Origin: Prescottella defluvii
GTDB taxonomy: Bacteria > Actinomycetota > Actinomycetes > Mycobacteriales > Mycobacteriaceae
Direction of reading: 5' to 3'
Assembly (NCBI RefSeq): GCF_000738775.1
Contig: NZ_JPOC01000066.1
Coordinates: forward strand, 1 to 64,000
DNA length: 64,000 nucleotides
Shown here: positions 54,081 through 62,732 of the stretch, one piece after another
Layout of the letters: every line of letters begins with the position of its first letter
Numbering within the stretch: position 1 is the first letter of the stretch
Program-made: the position numbers and the translations under genes
The notes under the pieces: model-generated
What the model was told of the DNA's origin: nothing
The model's input: the letters and a program-made list of their open reading frames with translations, nothing else
Databases searched by the model: none

Positions 54081-55407
54081 CGCATCAGCGACCAGGCCGC
54101 TGCCGCTCGACGATACTCGGCGTGAGATGTACGAGGCCGTGTGCGCGAGGCTGGACGCGGGCCGTTTCCGCGACCTGCTCGTCGACCTGGTCGACATTCA
54201 CAGTCCGACGGGCCGCGAGCGGGCCGCGTCGGAGTTCATGGCCACCCACCTACGGGATCGGGTCGGTATCGACGCTCGATACCAGCCGATCTCCGAGCAC
54301 ACCGGGAACGCGATCGGCGAGCTGCGCGGTTCCGGTGGCGGCAGCCGGCTGCTGCTCTATGCGCCTATCGACACCCACATCGACCCCGAGTCGGACGTCC
54401 CGTGGGTCGGGAAGGCGCTGCGCGCCGACATGATTCCCGAGGCGCGGGTGGACGGCGACCTCGTCGTCGGGCTCGGCGCCTCGAACCCGAAGTGCATGGT
54501 CGCCGGGCTCACCGAGGTCATGCACGCCGTCGTGGACGCCGACGTGCCCCTGACCGGCGACCTGGCGATCGGGTTCGCGGGCGGTGGCATGCCCGTGACG
54601 ATGAGTGACCGTGATCAGGTCGGTATGAGCAGCGGCGTGTTCCACATGCTCACCCACGGCATGGCGCCAGACCACGCAGTCGTGCTCAAGCCCTGGTGGG
54701 CGGTGTACCCCGAGGAGCCGGGCATGTGCTGGTTCAAGGTATCGGTGCGTGGAACCTTCGGATACGCCGGAATCACCCGGGGCACAGCGGGATTCCGCTC
54801 CTCGATCGTGCCGGCAGCGACCGTGGTCCAGGAGATCGAGGCGTGGCTGCCTGAATACACCGCACGCAACACGTCCGGATCGACCGTGCCCGAGGGCTGG
54901 ATCTCCGCGGTGCGGTCGGGGAACCCGGACAAGCCGGCCTTCCCGTCGGCGACGACGGAGATCTACCTCGACGTCCGGGTCAACCCGCGGGTGACGCCCG
55001 GCGATGTCCGGCACCAGTTCGCGCAGTTGATCGACGGCATCCGTGGGCGGCACCCGGAGTTCGATGTCGACTGGGAGATGTACGGGTCGTTGCCCGGCGG
55101 CACGACCGACCCGGAGAACTGGATCATCCAGTCGTGCCGCCGCGGCTGGGAGGAAGTCGAGCAGCGTCCGTACACAACGACGCCGCTGCTCGGCGGACAG
55201 ACCGACGGGACGCTGATCCGTCGTCTCGGAATACCTTGCGCCCGAATTGGTTACCCGTGGCCACCCACCACCGCCCCGGCGGAACTGAACGAGGGTTTGG
55301 GCGGCATGGGTGTCGCATCGGTGTCAGACGTGATGATGGCGACCCGCGCGGTCGCGTATGCCGTCGTCGACACCCTCACCCGCACCAGAGAGGAACTCGA
55401 CCTGTGA
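54073..55407 (+). CDS. M20-family (ArgE/DapE-like) protein with altered active site
   Basis: Seen: 444 aa with M20 layout: APIDTHIDP (first metal His102), VVGLGASNPK, dimerisation-domain-like insert and TTTPLLGGQTDGTLIRRLGIPCARIG near the end. Odd: the bridging Asp of the usual GRGASDxK is Asn138, and the E-E pair normally following is replaced by G-F-A-G-G-G (168-172). It may bind one metal or none. It could still be a hydrolase with changed chemistry, or a binding partner. GAGGAGA site before the ATG, overlapping the amidase end. M20 relatives include N-carbamoyl and N-acyl amidohydrolases, which fits an amide-processing step in principle. Confidence 0.78.
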   Translation: MTDASATRPLPLDDTRREMYEAVCARLDAGRFRDLLVDLVDIHSPTGRERAASEFMATHLRDRVGIDARYQPISEHTGNAIGELRGSGGGSRLLLYAPIDTHIDPESDVPWVGKALRADMIPEARVDGDLVVGLGASNPKCMVAGLTEVMHAVVDADVPLTGDLAIGFAGGGMPVTMSDRDQVGMSSGVFHMLTHGMAPDHAVVLKPWWAVYPEEPGMCWFKVSVRGTFGYAGITRGTAGFRSSIVPAATVVQEIEAWLPEYTARNTSGSTVPEGWISAVRSGNPDKPAFPSATTEIYLDVRVNPRVTPGDVRHQFAQLIDGIRGRHPEFDVDWEMYGSLPGGTTDPENWIIQSCRRGWEEVEQRPYTTTPLLGGQTDGTLIRRLGIPCARIGYPWPPTTAPAELNEGLGGMGVASVSDVMMATRAVAYAVVDTLTRTREELDL

Positions 55408-56159
55408 ACCGTGTACTCAACATCGTGCCCGTCCCTGTCCCACCAGAAGCGTTGGACGCCTTCGCCACCCAGCTGTCGGGCGAGTTCGTGCACCCCGCCT
55501 TCGAGAACGTCTTCGTCTCCGCCCGGGCGGGCGGCGGTGCGCTCGACAGCGCATACGAGACGACCCTGGCCGATGCCTTCGTCCTCGACGCCGGGTGCCG
55601 TGCGCAGGAGCAGGGATACGTGGGGGTGTGCGTCAACTCGATGAGCGATTCCGCGCTCGCGGCGCTGCGCTCGCGGTTGACGATTCCGGTCGTCGCACCG
55701 AGCCAGGCCACCATGTTGCTCGCGTGCCTGCTGGGCAAGCGGTTCTCGGTGGTCACGATGTGGCCGCAGTGGCACGAGCTGTATCACAAGGCCGCCCGCG
55801 AGAACGGGATCGCCGGTCGCCTGGCCTCGGTGCGTGACATCGGTGTCCGGCCCGACGCGGCGGAGTTGCTCGCCGGCAAGGAAGACTTCGTGTTCTCCGC
55901 GCTCGAACGGGAGGCCCGGGCGGCCGTGGCGGAGGACGGGGCGGACGTGATCGTGCTCGGCTCGACGACGATGCACCAGAGCCACGCGTACCTGTCGTCG
56001 GTACTCGACGTCCCGGTCCTCAATCCCGGTGTCGTCGCCTACAAGATGTGCGAAATGCTCGTGCAGACCGGACTCTCGCACAGCAAGCGTGCCTACCCCT
56101 CGCCCGAACGCCCGCAGGACGACCTGCTGTCGGCGGTGGCGTCCGTCTTCCAGAGCTAG
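55404..56159 (+). CDS. Asp/Glu/hydantoin racemase-superfamily protein
   Basis: Seen: 251 aa, the two-domain racemase fold used by hydantoin racemase, maleate isomerase and arylmalonate decarboxylase. The first catalytic Cys is present (GVCVNS, Cys76), but the second, expected in the VLGC motif, is Ser187 (IVLGSTT). Enzymes with one Cys in this superfamily include decarboxylases, so racemisation is not assured. GTG start in the M20-like stop (GTGA). Placed after an amidase and an M20-like protein, the trio looks like hydantoin or N-acyl compound processing, here built into an aromatic-ring operon (inference). Confidence 0.8.
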   Translation: MNRVLNIVPVPVPPEALDAFATQLSGEFVHPAFENVFVSARAGGGALDSAYETTLADAFVLDAGCRAQEQGYVGVCVNSMSDSALAALRSRLTIPVVAPSQATMLLACLLGKRFSVVTMWPQWHELYHKAARENGIAGRLASVRDIGVRPDAAELLAGKEDFVFSALEREARAAVAEDGADVIVLGSTTMHQSHAYLSSVLDVPVLNPGVVAYKMCEMLVQTGLSHSKRAYPSPERPQDDLLSAVASVFQS

Positions 56160-56167
56160 GAATCTCC

Positions 56168-57028
56168 ATGACAACCGAGATCAATCCCGAGATCGGGCGC
56201 ACCCTGCGGACCGGATCCTTCGAGACGAACTACCACGACGTCGGCAGCGGCACTGGGACTCCGGTACTGCTCCTGCACGGTTCGGGCGCCGGCGTGTCGG
56301 CGTGGGCCAACTGGCGAGGTCTGATTCCCGTTCTGTCAGAACAGTTCCGGGTGATCGCACCGGACCTGGTGGGGTTCGGCTACACGTCGCTTCCCGACCC
56401 CGTCCGCTTCGAGATCTTCGACACCTGGATCGACCAGATCCTGTCGCTGCTCGACGGTCTGGGCATCGAGAAGGTGCACGTGGTCGGGAACTCCTTCGGC
56501 GGCGGGCTGGCCCTGCACCTGGCCACTCGGCACCCGGAGCGGCTCGACCGGATCGTGCTGATGGGCGCCGGCGGCGTGAAGTTCGACTTCACCCCCGAAC
56601 TCGACGCGCTGTGGGGATACACGCCGTCCGTGGAGAACATGAAGAAGATCATGGACATCATGGCGTACGACCGGTCTCTGGTCACCGACGAACTGGCCGA
56701 GCTGCGCTACCGTGCGACGATCCGGCCGGGCGCGCAGGAAGCCTTCGAGCAGGTGTTCCCGGAGCCTCGGCAGCGGTGGCTGGACGCCCAGATCGTGCCC
56801 GACGAGGACCTCGCCAAGATCGCCCACGAAGTGCTGATCCTGCACGGCCGCGAAGACCGGGTGGTCCCCGTGGCGGCGTCGCAGCGCATGTTCGACACTA
56901 TCCCGAACTCGCAGCTGCACGTGTTCGGCAAGTGCGGGCACTGGACCCAGATCGAGCATGCGGCACGCTTCCAGCATCTCGTGAGCCAGTTCCTCGGTGA
57001 GGCGCTCGCGCCGGGGGTGCGAGCGTGA
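56168..57028 (+). CDS. Meta-cleavage-product (C-C bond) alpha/beta hydrolase
   Basis: Hydrolyses the dienoate formed by extradiol cleavage. Seen: 286 aa, the normal length. Oxyanion loop HGSGAG (37-42), nucleophile Ser109 in GNSFGGGLALHLA, acid Asp in HGREDRVVP and His in GKCGHWTQIEHA. These are the XylF/BphD/MhpC family blocks. ATG chosen; the stop of the racemase-like gene is 8 bases upstream. It pairs naturally with the extradiol dioxygenase in the same operon. The product should be a 2-hydroxypentadienoate plus a carboxylic acid; no hydratase/aldolase genes for the lower pathway follow, so they must be elsewhere. Confidence 0.92.
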   Translation: MTTEINPEIGRTLRTGSFETNYHDVGSGTGTPVLLLHGSGAGVSAWANWRGLIPVLSEQFRVIAPDLVGFGYTSLPDPVRFEIFDTWIDQILSLLDGLGIEKVHVVGNSFGGGLALHLATRHPERLDRIVLMGAGGVKFDFTPELDALWGYTPSVENMKKIMDIMAYDRSLVTDELAELRYRATIRPGAQEAFEQVFPEPRQRWLDAQIVPDEDLAKIAHEVLILHGREDRVVPVAASQRMFDTIPNSQLHVFGKCGHWTQIEHAARFQHLVSQFLGEALAPGVRA

Positions 57029-58581
57029 CACGCGGCCGGTTACCCTGCGGATCCGCCGGGGATCCCCTCGCGATCGCCATCATCGGCGCCGGCGTCGCCG
57101 GGCTGTGTTCGGCGAAGGTGTTGAAACAGTTCGGGTTCGACGTCGTCGTGTTCGACCGGACCCCCGACGTGGGCGGCGTGTGGAGCGTGACCCGGCGCTA
57201 TCCGGGGGTGACGACCCAGAACAACAAGGGCACGTATGCGTTCTCGGACTTCCCGATGCCGCGCGAGTACCCGGAGTGGCCGAGCGGTGAGCAGGTGCAG
57301 CGGTACCTCGCCGCGTACGCCGACCACTTCGAGTTGGGGCCGCACCTGCGGCTCGGCACCGAGGTGACCGAGGCCGTCCAAGATCCCGACACCGGGCTGT
57401 GGTCGATCACCAGCCGTGACGTCGCGACCGGCCGGACGGAGGTGGGCCGATACGACCGCGTCGTGGTCGCGAACGGGATCTTCTGCGATCCGTTCGTGCC
57501 CCCGTACCCCGGTGCGGCCGAGTACGAGCAGGCCGGCGGCCGACTCTGTGCGGCGTCGGACTTCCACGAACTCGCCGACGCGGCCGACAAGGACGTCCTG
57601 GTCGTCGGTTACGGAAAGTCCGCGTGCGACGTCGCGGAGGCACTCAGCGACGTGTCGGCGACGATGACGGTGGTCGCTCGTGAGGTCACGTGGAAGATGC
57701 CGCGCAAGCTCGGAAACGTGCTGAACTACAAGTACGTTCTCCTGACGCGTCTGAGCGAGGGGCTGTTCGAGCACATCGAGCAGCGCGGATTCGGGCGGTT
57801 CCTCATCGGCCGGGGCCGATTCCTGCGGAACGCTCTGCTCGGGGCCGTGCAGCGGATCGCGCAGCGTCAACTCCTGCTCGACCGGGCCGGTCTGGTCCCG
57901 TCCGGCTCATTCGAACGGATCGTCCGTCATGCGGTGAGCCTCGCGACCGAGCAGTTCTACGAGAAGGTCGTGGCCGGCACGATCGCCGTGCGACGGGGCA
58001 CCGTGATCACCGCTCTGCACGAGAAAGACGGCCGGCCTGTCGCCGAGCTGTCCGACGGCAGCGTCCTCCCGGCGGACGTCGTCGTCTGTGCAACGGGGTT
58101 CGAGCAGCGGGTGCCGTTCATGGCTGACGAGCTCCAGCAGCGCCTCACGGATGCGGAGGGCAACTTCCTCCTCTACCGGCAGATCCTGCCGCTGGACGTG
58201 CCGAACCTCTACTTCGTCGGATACGGATCGTCGCTGTTCAGTCCGCTCAGTGCGGAGGCGGCGGCCCTCTGGACGGCGAATCATCTGCTGGGCGGCACCC
58301 CGTTACCGCCGCTCGAGCAGCGGCGTGAGTTCGTCCGGACCCGATTGGACTGGATGATCGAACGCAGTGAGGGGAAGCCCGCGCGTGGCACCAACATCAT
58401 TCCGTTCTCCCTGAGACAGATCGACGAAGTGCTCGACGAGATCGACGCGAATGTGGGACCCCGGACGCGGCTGAGCCAGTGGTTCCTGCCGGCGCGCCCG
58501 GCGTCCTACCGGAGGTCGACCCACATCCTGCTGCGGCGCCACGGAATCACCGAGTCGCCCGGGCGGCATACGACCCGCTGA
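57025..58581 (+). CDS. FMO/Baeyer-Villiger-type flavoprotein monooxygenase
   Basis: NADPH- and FAD-dependent oxygenase. Seen: 518 aa. FAD motif IAIIGAGVAGLCSAKVL (17-33), second nucleotide motif VLVVGYGKSACDVAEAL, and a C-terminal ATG-type linker VVCATGFEQRVPF. The BVMO fingerprint F-x-G-x-x-x-H-x-x-x-W is not intact (AGGRLCAASDFHE), so N- or S-oxygenation or hydroxylation is as likely as ester formation. GTG start in the hydrolase stop (GTGA). Last gene of the operon. In the pathway it may act before the Rieske enzyme, for example on a nitrogen or side chain (inference). Confidence 0.86.
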   Translation: MTRGRLPCGSAGDPLAIAIIGAGVAGLCSAKVLKQFGFDVVVFDRTPDVGGVWSVTRRYPGVTTQNNKGTYAFSDFPMPREYPEWPSGEQVQRYLAAYADHFELGPHLRLGTEVTEAVQDPDTGLWSITSRDVATGRTEVGRYDRVVVANGIFCDPFVPPYPGAAEYEQAGGRLCAASDFHELADAADKDVLVVGYGKSACDVAEALSDVSATMTVVAREVTWKMPRKLGNVLNYKYVLLTRLSEGLFEHIEQRGFGRFLIGRGRFLRNALLGAVQRIAQRQLLLDRAGLVPSGSFERIVRHAVSLATEQFYEKVVAGTIAVRRGTVITALHEKDGRPVAELSDGSVLPADVVVCATGFEQRVPFMADELQQRLTDAEGNFLLYRQILPLDVPNLYFVGYGSSLFSPLSAEAAALWTANHLLGGTPLPPLEQRREFVRTRLDWMIERSEGKPARGTNIIPFSLRQIDEVLDEIDANVGPRTRLSQWFLPARPASYRRSTHILLRRHGITESPGRHTTR

Positions 58582-58641
58582 TTCCAGGAGTGCCCTGCGA
58601 TCGGGGTCCGGCGCGGGATACTCGTGCGAGGAGGTGCTGCC

Positions 58642-59943
58642 GTGGCCGAGTTCAGGGTGCAGGATGACCGGATTGTCCTGAGGCTGTCGCGTTTCGAGCG
58701 GATCGCCGGACTGCACGGCGACGTCACCATCCCGTCGGCGCAGGTCCGTTCGGTGGACGTGGTCGCCGATGCGTTCGTCAACATTCGTGGCATGCGGGCG
58801 CCGGGTCTCGGTATTCCCCGACGCCTGCGGATCGGGACCTGGCGGGGTGGGGGATCGCGAACCTACGTCGTCGCCCGTGCCGGTGTGCAGGCGGTCCGGG
58901 TGCGCACCGTCGGCCGCGCGGCGGGCGCGGAGTTCGACCAGTTGATCGTGTCCACGGCCGACGCGCCGGCGGTCGTGGCCCGGATCCGTGACGTGCTCGA
59001 CGTGCCCGGGCCGCGGGTGACCGAGCGGGATGTCACGTTCGCGTCGTCGGACGGTACGCGACTCGCCGGCACCCTCACGGTGCCCGCGGGCGCCGAGGCC
59101 GGGCCGGTGGCGATCGTCCTCACCGGGTCGGGCCAGATGAATCGCGACGGTGACCACGCGACACTGGCCATCGGGATCAGTCGCGCTCTCGCGGAAGCCT
59201 TGGCCCGCAACGGGATCGCATCGCTCCGCTACGACAAGCGCGGCGTCGCGAGATCGGGCGGCGACTACTACGCGACGGGCCTGGCCGACAATGTCGCCGA
59301 CGCCGCGGCCGCGATCGAATGGCTGTGTGGCTCAGCGGGTTTCGGACGCGACGCGGTCGCGGTGATCGGCCACAGCGAGGGCGCGTGCCTGGCGATGGCA
59401 CTCGGTGCGGACCGGGCGGTGGATCCGTCGGCGGTGGTGCTGCTCGCGGGCCCCGCGATGACCGGCCGGGAAGTGCTGCTGTGGCAGTCGGGGAAGGCTG
59501 CCGACGGGTTGCCGGTGCTCACGCGGGCGATCCTGCGGGTGCTGCGGGTGGACGTGGCCGCCAGGCAGCGTGCGACGCTGGACAGGATCCACCGGACTAC
59601 CGGCGACGTCGCGCGGATGGGCGGCCGCAGGATCAATGCGCGCTGGCTCCGGGAGTTCCTCGACTTCGACCCGAAACCGCTACTGCAGAAGAATCGTTCG
59701 CCGGTGCTCGCGATCACCGGAGCCAAGGATCTGCAGGTCGACCCCGACGACCTGGCGGCGATCGCGGCGCTCGTGCCGGACGAGGTCGACACCGTCCGGG
59801 TGCCCGACCTGACGCACCTGCTGCGCCGTGATCCGACGCCCCCGACGCTGCGGGTCTACCGGAAGCTGGTGCGGCAACCGGTGGATCCCGAGGTGCTGTC
59901 CCTGGTGGCCGACTGGACCGCCGGCCACCTTCCGCGGCGCTGA
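58642..59943 (+). CDS. PH-like domain fused to serine alpha/beta hydrolase
   Basis: Seen: 433 aa. An N-terminal beta-rich domain of about 120 residues (FRVQDDRIVLRLSRFERIAGLHGDVTIPSAQVRSV..., ending AVVARIRDVL), similar in pattern to bacterial PH-like domains. A peptidase S9/dienelactone-hydrolase-like domain follows (VTFASSDGTRLAGTL..., Ser245 in GHSEG, Asp in TGAKDLQVD, His in DLTHLL). Its active site looks complete. GTG at 58642 with GAGGAGG upstream is preferred over GTG at 58624. It starts 60 bases after the FMO stop, so it may be read with the operon or separately. Substrate unknown; it may remove an ester from the pathway substrate or be unrelated. Confidence 0.82.
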   Translation: MAEFRVQDDRIVLRLSRFERIAGLHGDVTIPSAQVRSVDVVADAFVNIRGMRAPGLGIPRRLRIGTWRGGGSRTYVVARAGVQAVRVRTVGRAAGAEFDQLIVSTADAPAVVARIRDVLDVPGPRVTERDVTFASSDGTRLAGTLTVPAGAEAGPVAIVLTGSGQMNRDGDHATLAIGISRALAEALARNGIASLRYDKRGVARSGGDYYATGLADNVADAAAAIEWLCGSAGFGRDAVAVIGHSEGACLAMALGADRAVDPSAVVLLAGPAMTGREVLLWQSGKAADGLPVLTRAILRVLRVDVAARQRATLDRIHRTTGDVARMGGRRINARWLREFLDFDPKPLLQKNRSPVLAITGAKDLQVDPDDLAAIAALVPDEVDTVRVPDLTHLLRRDPTPPTLRVYRKLVRQPVDPEVLSLVADWTAGHLPRR

Positions 59944-59951
59944 CGCACCGC

Positions 59952-60422
59952 CTATCGCACCACGACGCCGTCGTCGTCGCTGTAGACCATTTCGCCCGGG
60001 TTGAAGGTGACGCCGCCGAAGGAGACGGGAACGTTCTTCTCGCCGGACCCGGTCTGGGTGCTCTTGCGGGGATTGGTGCCGAGGGCCTTGATGCCGATGT
60101 CGAGGGTGCGCAGGATCGCGGAGTCGCGGACGGCGCCGTTGACGATGACGCCGGCCCAGCCGCCCGCGACGCCGCGTCCGGCGATGATGTCGCCGACGAG
60201 GGCGGTGTGCACGCTCGCGTCGCCGTCGACGACGAGGACGCCACCGTTGCCTGGTTCGCTCAGGGTCTGCTTGACCAGCAGATTGTCCTGGAAGCACTTG
60301 ACGGTGGTGATCGGGCCGGAGAAGGCGGCCCGGGCACCGAACTGGATGAACTGGGTGTCGCAGCTGCGAATGTCCGGTCCGATCTCGTCGGCCAGATCGG
60401 CGGTCGCTACCTGCTCACTCAT
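59952..60422 (-). CDS. rraA: RraA-family protein (regulator of RNase E activity / HMG aldolase family)
   Basis: Seen: 156 aa, standard RraA length. Motifs [42 protein letters not shown] and the C-terminal [10 protein letters not shown] are typical. The family covers RNase E inhibitors and 4-hydroxy-4-methyl-2-oxoglutarate/4-carboxy-4-hydroxy-2-oxoadipate aldolases, which use the G-x(20)-R-D signature also present here (GD...VRD). The short form is usually called RraA in actinobacteria, but an aldolase or oxaloacetate decarboxylase activity cannot be excluded, particularly beside catabolic genes. Convergent with the PH-hydrolase gene. ATG start. Confidence 0.85.
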   Translation of the reverse strand: MSEQVATADLADEIGPDIRSCDTQFIQFGARAAFSGPITTVKCFQDNLLVKQTLSEPGNGGVLVVDGDASVHTALVGDIIAGRGVAGGWAGVIVNGAVRDSAILRTLDIGIKALGTNPRKSTQTGSGEKNVPVSFGGVTFNPGEMVYSDDDGVVVR

Positions 60423-60484
60423 GGTGTGGTCCCTTCGTCGGTTCGCGCGTCCACCTTAATTGACCGACCGGTAACTTGTGGACG

Positions 60485-60865
60485 TCAGCTGCGGCCGTGG
60501 CGACGCTCGTAGTCGTCGCGGACCCGGTCGGCGCGACGCTGTGCCTTCTCGGCCACCAGATCGGGGTCCAGGCCGTGACTGTGCAGGCGATGCCGGCGGT
60601 ACACCTGCATCAACGCGATCGCGAAGTAGACCAGCGGCAGGAACAGCAGCGCCATCATCGCCAGCGGCACCCACACGGGCCCTGGAATGAGCAGGAACAG
60701 GGCGAGGATCGGGACGATCGGCAGCGTGAACCGGATCAGGTAGCGAACGGATCCGCCCGGGCCCACCAGATCCCGGCGGACCCAGTCCTGGAACTCGACC
60801 GGCAACGTCCGGCCGAGGAGATATCCGACGTACTGCCCGAATGTGGGGCGCTGCGGTGCCGACAT
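60485..60865 (-). CDS. DUF5313-family membrane protein
   Basis: Seen: 126 aa with two adjacent hydrophobic segments (YLIRFTLPIVPILALFLLI and VPLAMMALLFLPLVYFAIALM) flanked by a GRTLPVEFQDWVRRDLVGPGG motif and a charged C-terminal helix rich in Arg and Asp. The pattern is that of a small actinobacterial family (DUF5313) of unknown role. It may share a transcript with rraA, 62 bases downstream. ATG start. Confidence 0.78.
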   Translation of the reverse strand: MSAPQRPTFGQYVGYLLGRTLPVEFQDWVRRDLVGPGGSVRYLIRFTLPIVPILALFLLIPGPVWVPLAMMALLFLPLVYFAIALMQVYRRHRLHSHGLDPDLVAEKAQRRADRVRDDYERRHGRS

Positions 60866-60895
60866 GGGTCCAGCCTAGAGCCGAGGGATCACGGA

Positions 60896-60935
60896 CCGGC
60901 GCGAACGGTCTCGACCTCGAGACCGTTCGCGCCGG
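60896..60935. terminator. Terminator hairpin upstream of the DUF5313 gene (end of MFS transcript)
   Basis: Nineteen-base near-perfect stem CCGGCGCGAACGGTCTCGA with its complement and a 2-base centre (in practice a small loop). It lies between the MFS stop and the DUF5313 start, both on the minus strand. Confidence 0.88.
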
Positions 60936-60952
60936 GAGTTCCGAGTGATCGG

Positions 60953-62452
60953 TCAGTGCATCGACACGGCCGGGGTGCCGGACTCCTCGAGACTCTGCCC
61001 GGAGGCCAGACCACCGGTGGCCGGTGTCCGTCCGTGCTTCATCGCCAGCGTGACGGCGATCGCGACGACCGCGGCCACGGCGCAGATGAGGTAGGCGTAG
61101 TGGAAGCCTTCCATCGACGGAATCGGCTGTCCGGTCTGAGGATTGAGCATCAGGATGTAGTTGCCGACGATCATGCCGAGGAAGGCGCTGGACAGCGCGC
61201 TGACGACCTGTTCGGACGTGAACTTCATCGAGCCGGTGACGGCCTGGGTGTTGGCGGGAACGGCTTCGATGAGCAGGTTGGTCGACGACGAGTAGAAGAA
61301 TCCGTTCGCGACGCCCATGAAGAATCCGAGCAGGATCGTCATGCCCGCGGTGTCGACCAGACCGGCGCCGACGAGAAGCGAACCGACCAGTGCGCCGACC
61401 ATGCCGAGCAGCATCGCGAGGCGAGGGGAATGCTTGCGCGCGACCCAACCGGCGAACAACCCGCACGCGGCGGCGGCCAACCCCTGGGGCAGACCGAAGT
61501 GGAGCGCGTATCCGACTGCGGAGAACCCGAGCCCGGATTCGTCGTTGCCGGGGATGGACGGTGCGCGCAGCATCTGGGGCAACAGCGCACCGTTGGCGCC
61601 GTTGATGACACCGTAGGCGCCGGCGATCGCCAGCGTCATCCACACGCCCGGTCGGGCGAGGAGGGACATCGAGATCAGCGGTTGCGCGATGCGGCGTTCG
61701 GCCAGGACGAAGACGACGAGGAGGACGGCACCGGCGACGAACGAGACGGTGCGCAGGTCCTCGTTGTTCGCACCCAGGATGAGGGCGCTGGCGCCGAGGC
61801 CCAGGAGCGCGGCACCGAGGTAGTCGACGCGGTGTGCGATCCGGACGGTGGTCTCCGGCACGAGAACGGCGATGGCGGCGATGACGATCGCCGAGTACGC
61901 GAGCAGGAACCAGAAGGCGCTCCGGAATCCGAAGGAGTCGATGAGCCAGCCGCCGAGGAGCGGGCCGATCAGTGCCGATGCGCCGATGCCCACACCGATA
62001 CCGCCGACGCCGAGTGGAACCCAGCGCGACGGAATCAGATCCCGGACCAGCCCGTAGCAGACGACCGACGATGCCAGTCCGCACGCCTGTAGCCCGCGAC
62101 CGACGAGGAACAGCGGGTAGGAGGTGACCACGGCACACATGAGGGTGCCGAGCAGGAACGTCGCACCCGCGGACAGCAGGACCTTCTTCTTGCCGTACAC
62201 GTCGGCGAGTTTGCCGATGATCGGGACGACCACGCCACCGACCAGCAGCGGGATGGTCATCACCAGCGTGATCTTGGTGGTCCCGAAGGCGACGGCCATG
62301 TCGGTCAGGCCGGGGCTGATGAGAGTGAACTCGAAGGCGACGATCTCCGTCATCAATGCGATCAGCACGATGATCAGGATCGATTGTCTCTTGGAGCGGT
62401 TCTCGGTTTCCGCGGACTTCTGACTGGATGGCGACTGCGCGAAACCGGCCAT
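60953..62452 (-). CDS. MFS transporter (DHA2-type, about 14 TMS)
   Basis: Seen: 499 aa. About 14 helices, motif A-like GKLADVYGKKKVLL after helix 2, motif C-like GIGVGIGASALIGPLLGGWLID in helix 5, and hydrophilic Ser/Gln-rich ends. ATG at 62450-62452 is chosen for the GGAG site just upstream, over a 51-residue upstream extension rich in Arg. Same strand as the TetR gene further upstream. It probably exports or imports a compound linked to the TetR/TauD unit or the aromatic pathway (inference). Between it and the TetR gene lie 280 bases (62453-62732) with AT-richer patches but no gene. Confidence 0.88.
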   Translation of the reverse strand: MAGFAQSPSSQKSAETENRSKRQSILIIVLIALMTEIVAFEFTLISPGLTDMAVAFGTTKITLVMTIPLLVGGVVVPIIGKLADVYGKKKVLLSAGATFLLGTLMCAVVTSYPLFLVGRGLQACGLASSVVCYGLVRDLIPSRWVPLGVGGIGVGIGASALIGPLLGGWLIDSFGFRSAFWFLLAYSAIVIAAIAVLVPETTVRIAHRVDYLGAALLGLGASALILGANNEDLRTVSFVAGAVLLVVFVLAERRIAQPLISMSLLARPGVWMTLAIAGAYGVINGANGALLPQMLRAPSIPGNDESGLGFSAVGYALHFGLPQGLAAAACGLFAGWVARKHSPRLAMLLGMVGALVGSLLVGAGLVDTAGMTILLGFFMGVANGFFYSSSTNLLIEAVPANTQAVTGSMKFTSEQVVSALSSAFLGMIVGNYILMLNPQTGQPIPSMEGFHYAYLICAVAAVVAIAVTLAMKHGRTPATGGLASGQSLEESGTPAVSMH

Positions 62453-62732
62453 GGCGGCTCCAATTCTGTGTGAAGGCGGTCGAGCTGCCTTGTCGTGGGC
62501 GATGCGTGGTCGGATGTTCGCCGTGCAAGAGAGGTGGGCGCGCAGAGAAGAGACACTGAAAAGTGTTGACGGACAGAGTCGTCGACTGCCAACTCGATCT
62601 ATCAAGTGTTTGCTACGACGGTGGATCGACCGATGCGGGGGAGAGTATCAACCCGCAACTGTGCGGGGAAGGGTTTGCGGGCATCGGCCCGCTCAGTGGG
62701 ACAGGGCGAACGGTGCTGCCGGGCGCGGCGCG

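Noticed and set aside
57025-58581. Calling the flavoprotein a confirmed Baeyer-Villiger monooxygenase
   Set aside because: The BVMO fingerprint His/Trp pattern is not intact, so only the wider FMO-type family is supported.
60456-62528. Minus-strand frame of 690 codons overlapping the MFS and DUF5313 genes
   Set aside because: Same strand but a different frame from two genes with clear membrane helices; the translation is Arg/Pro-rich without domains.
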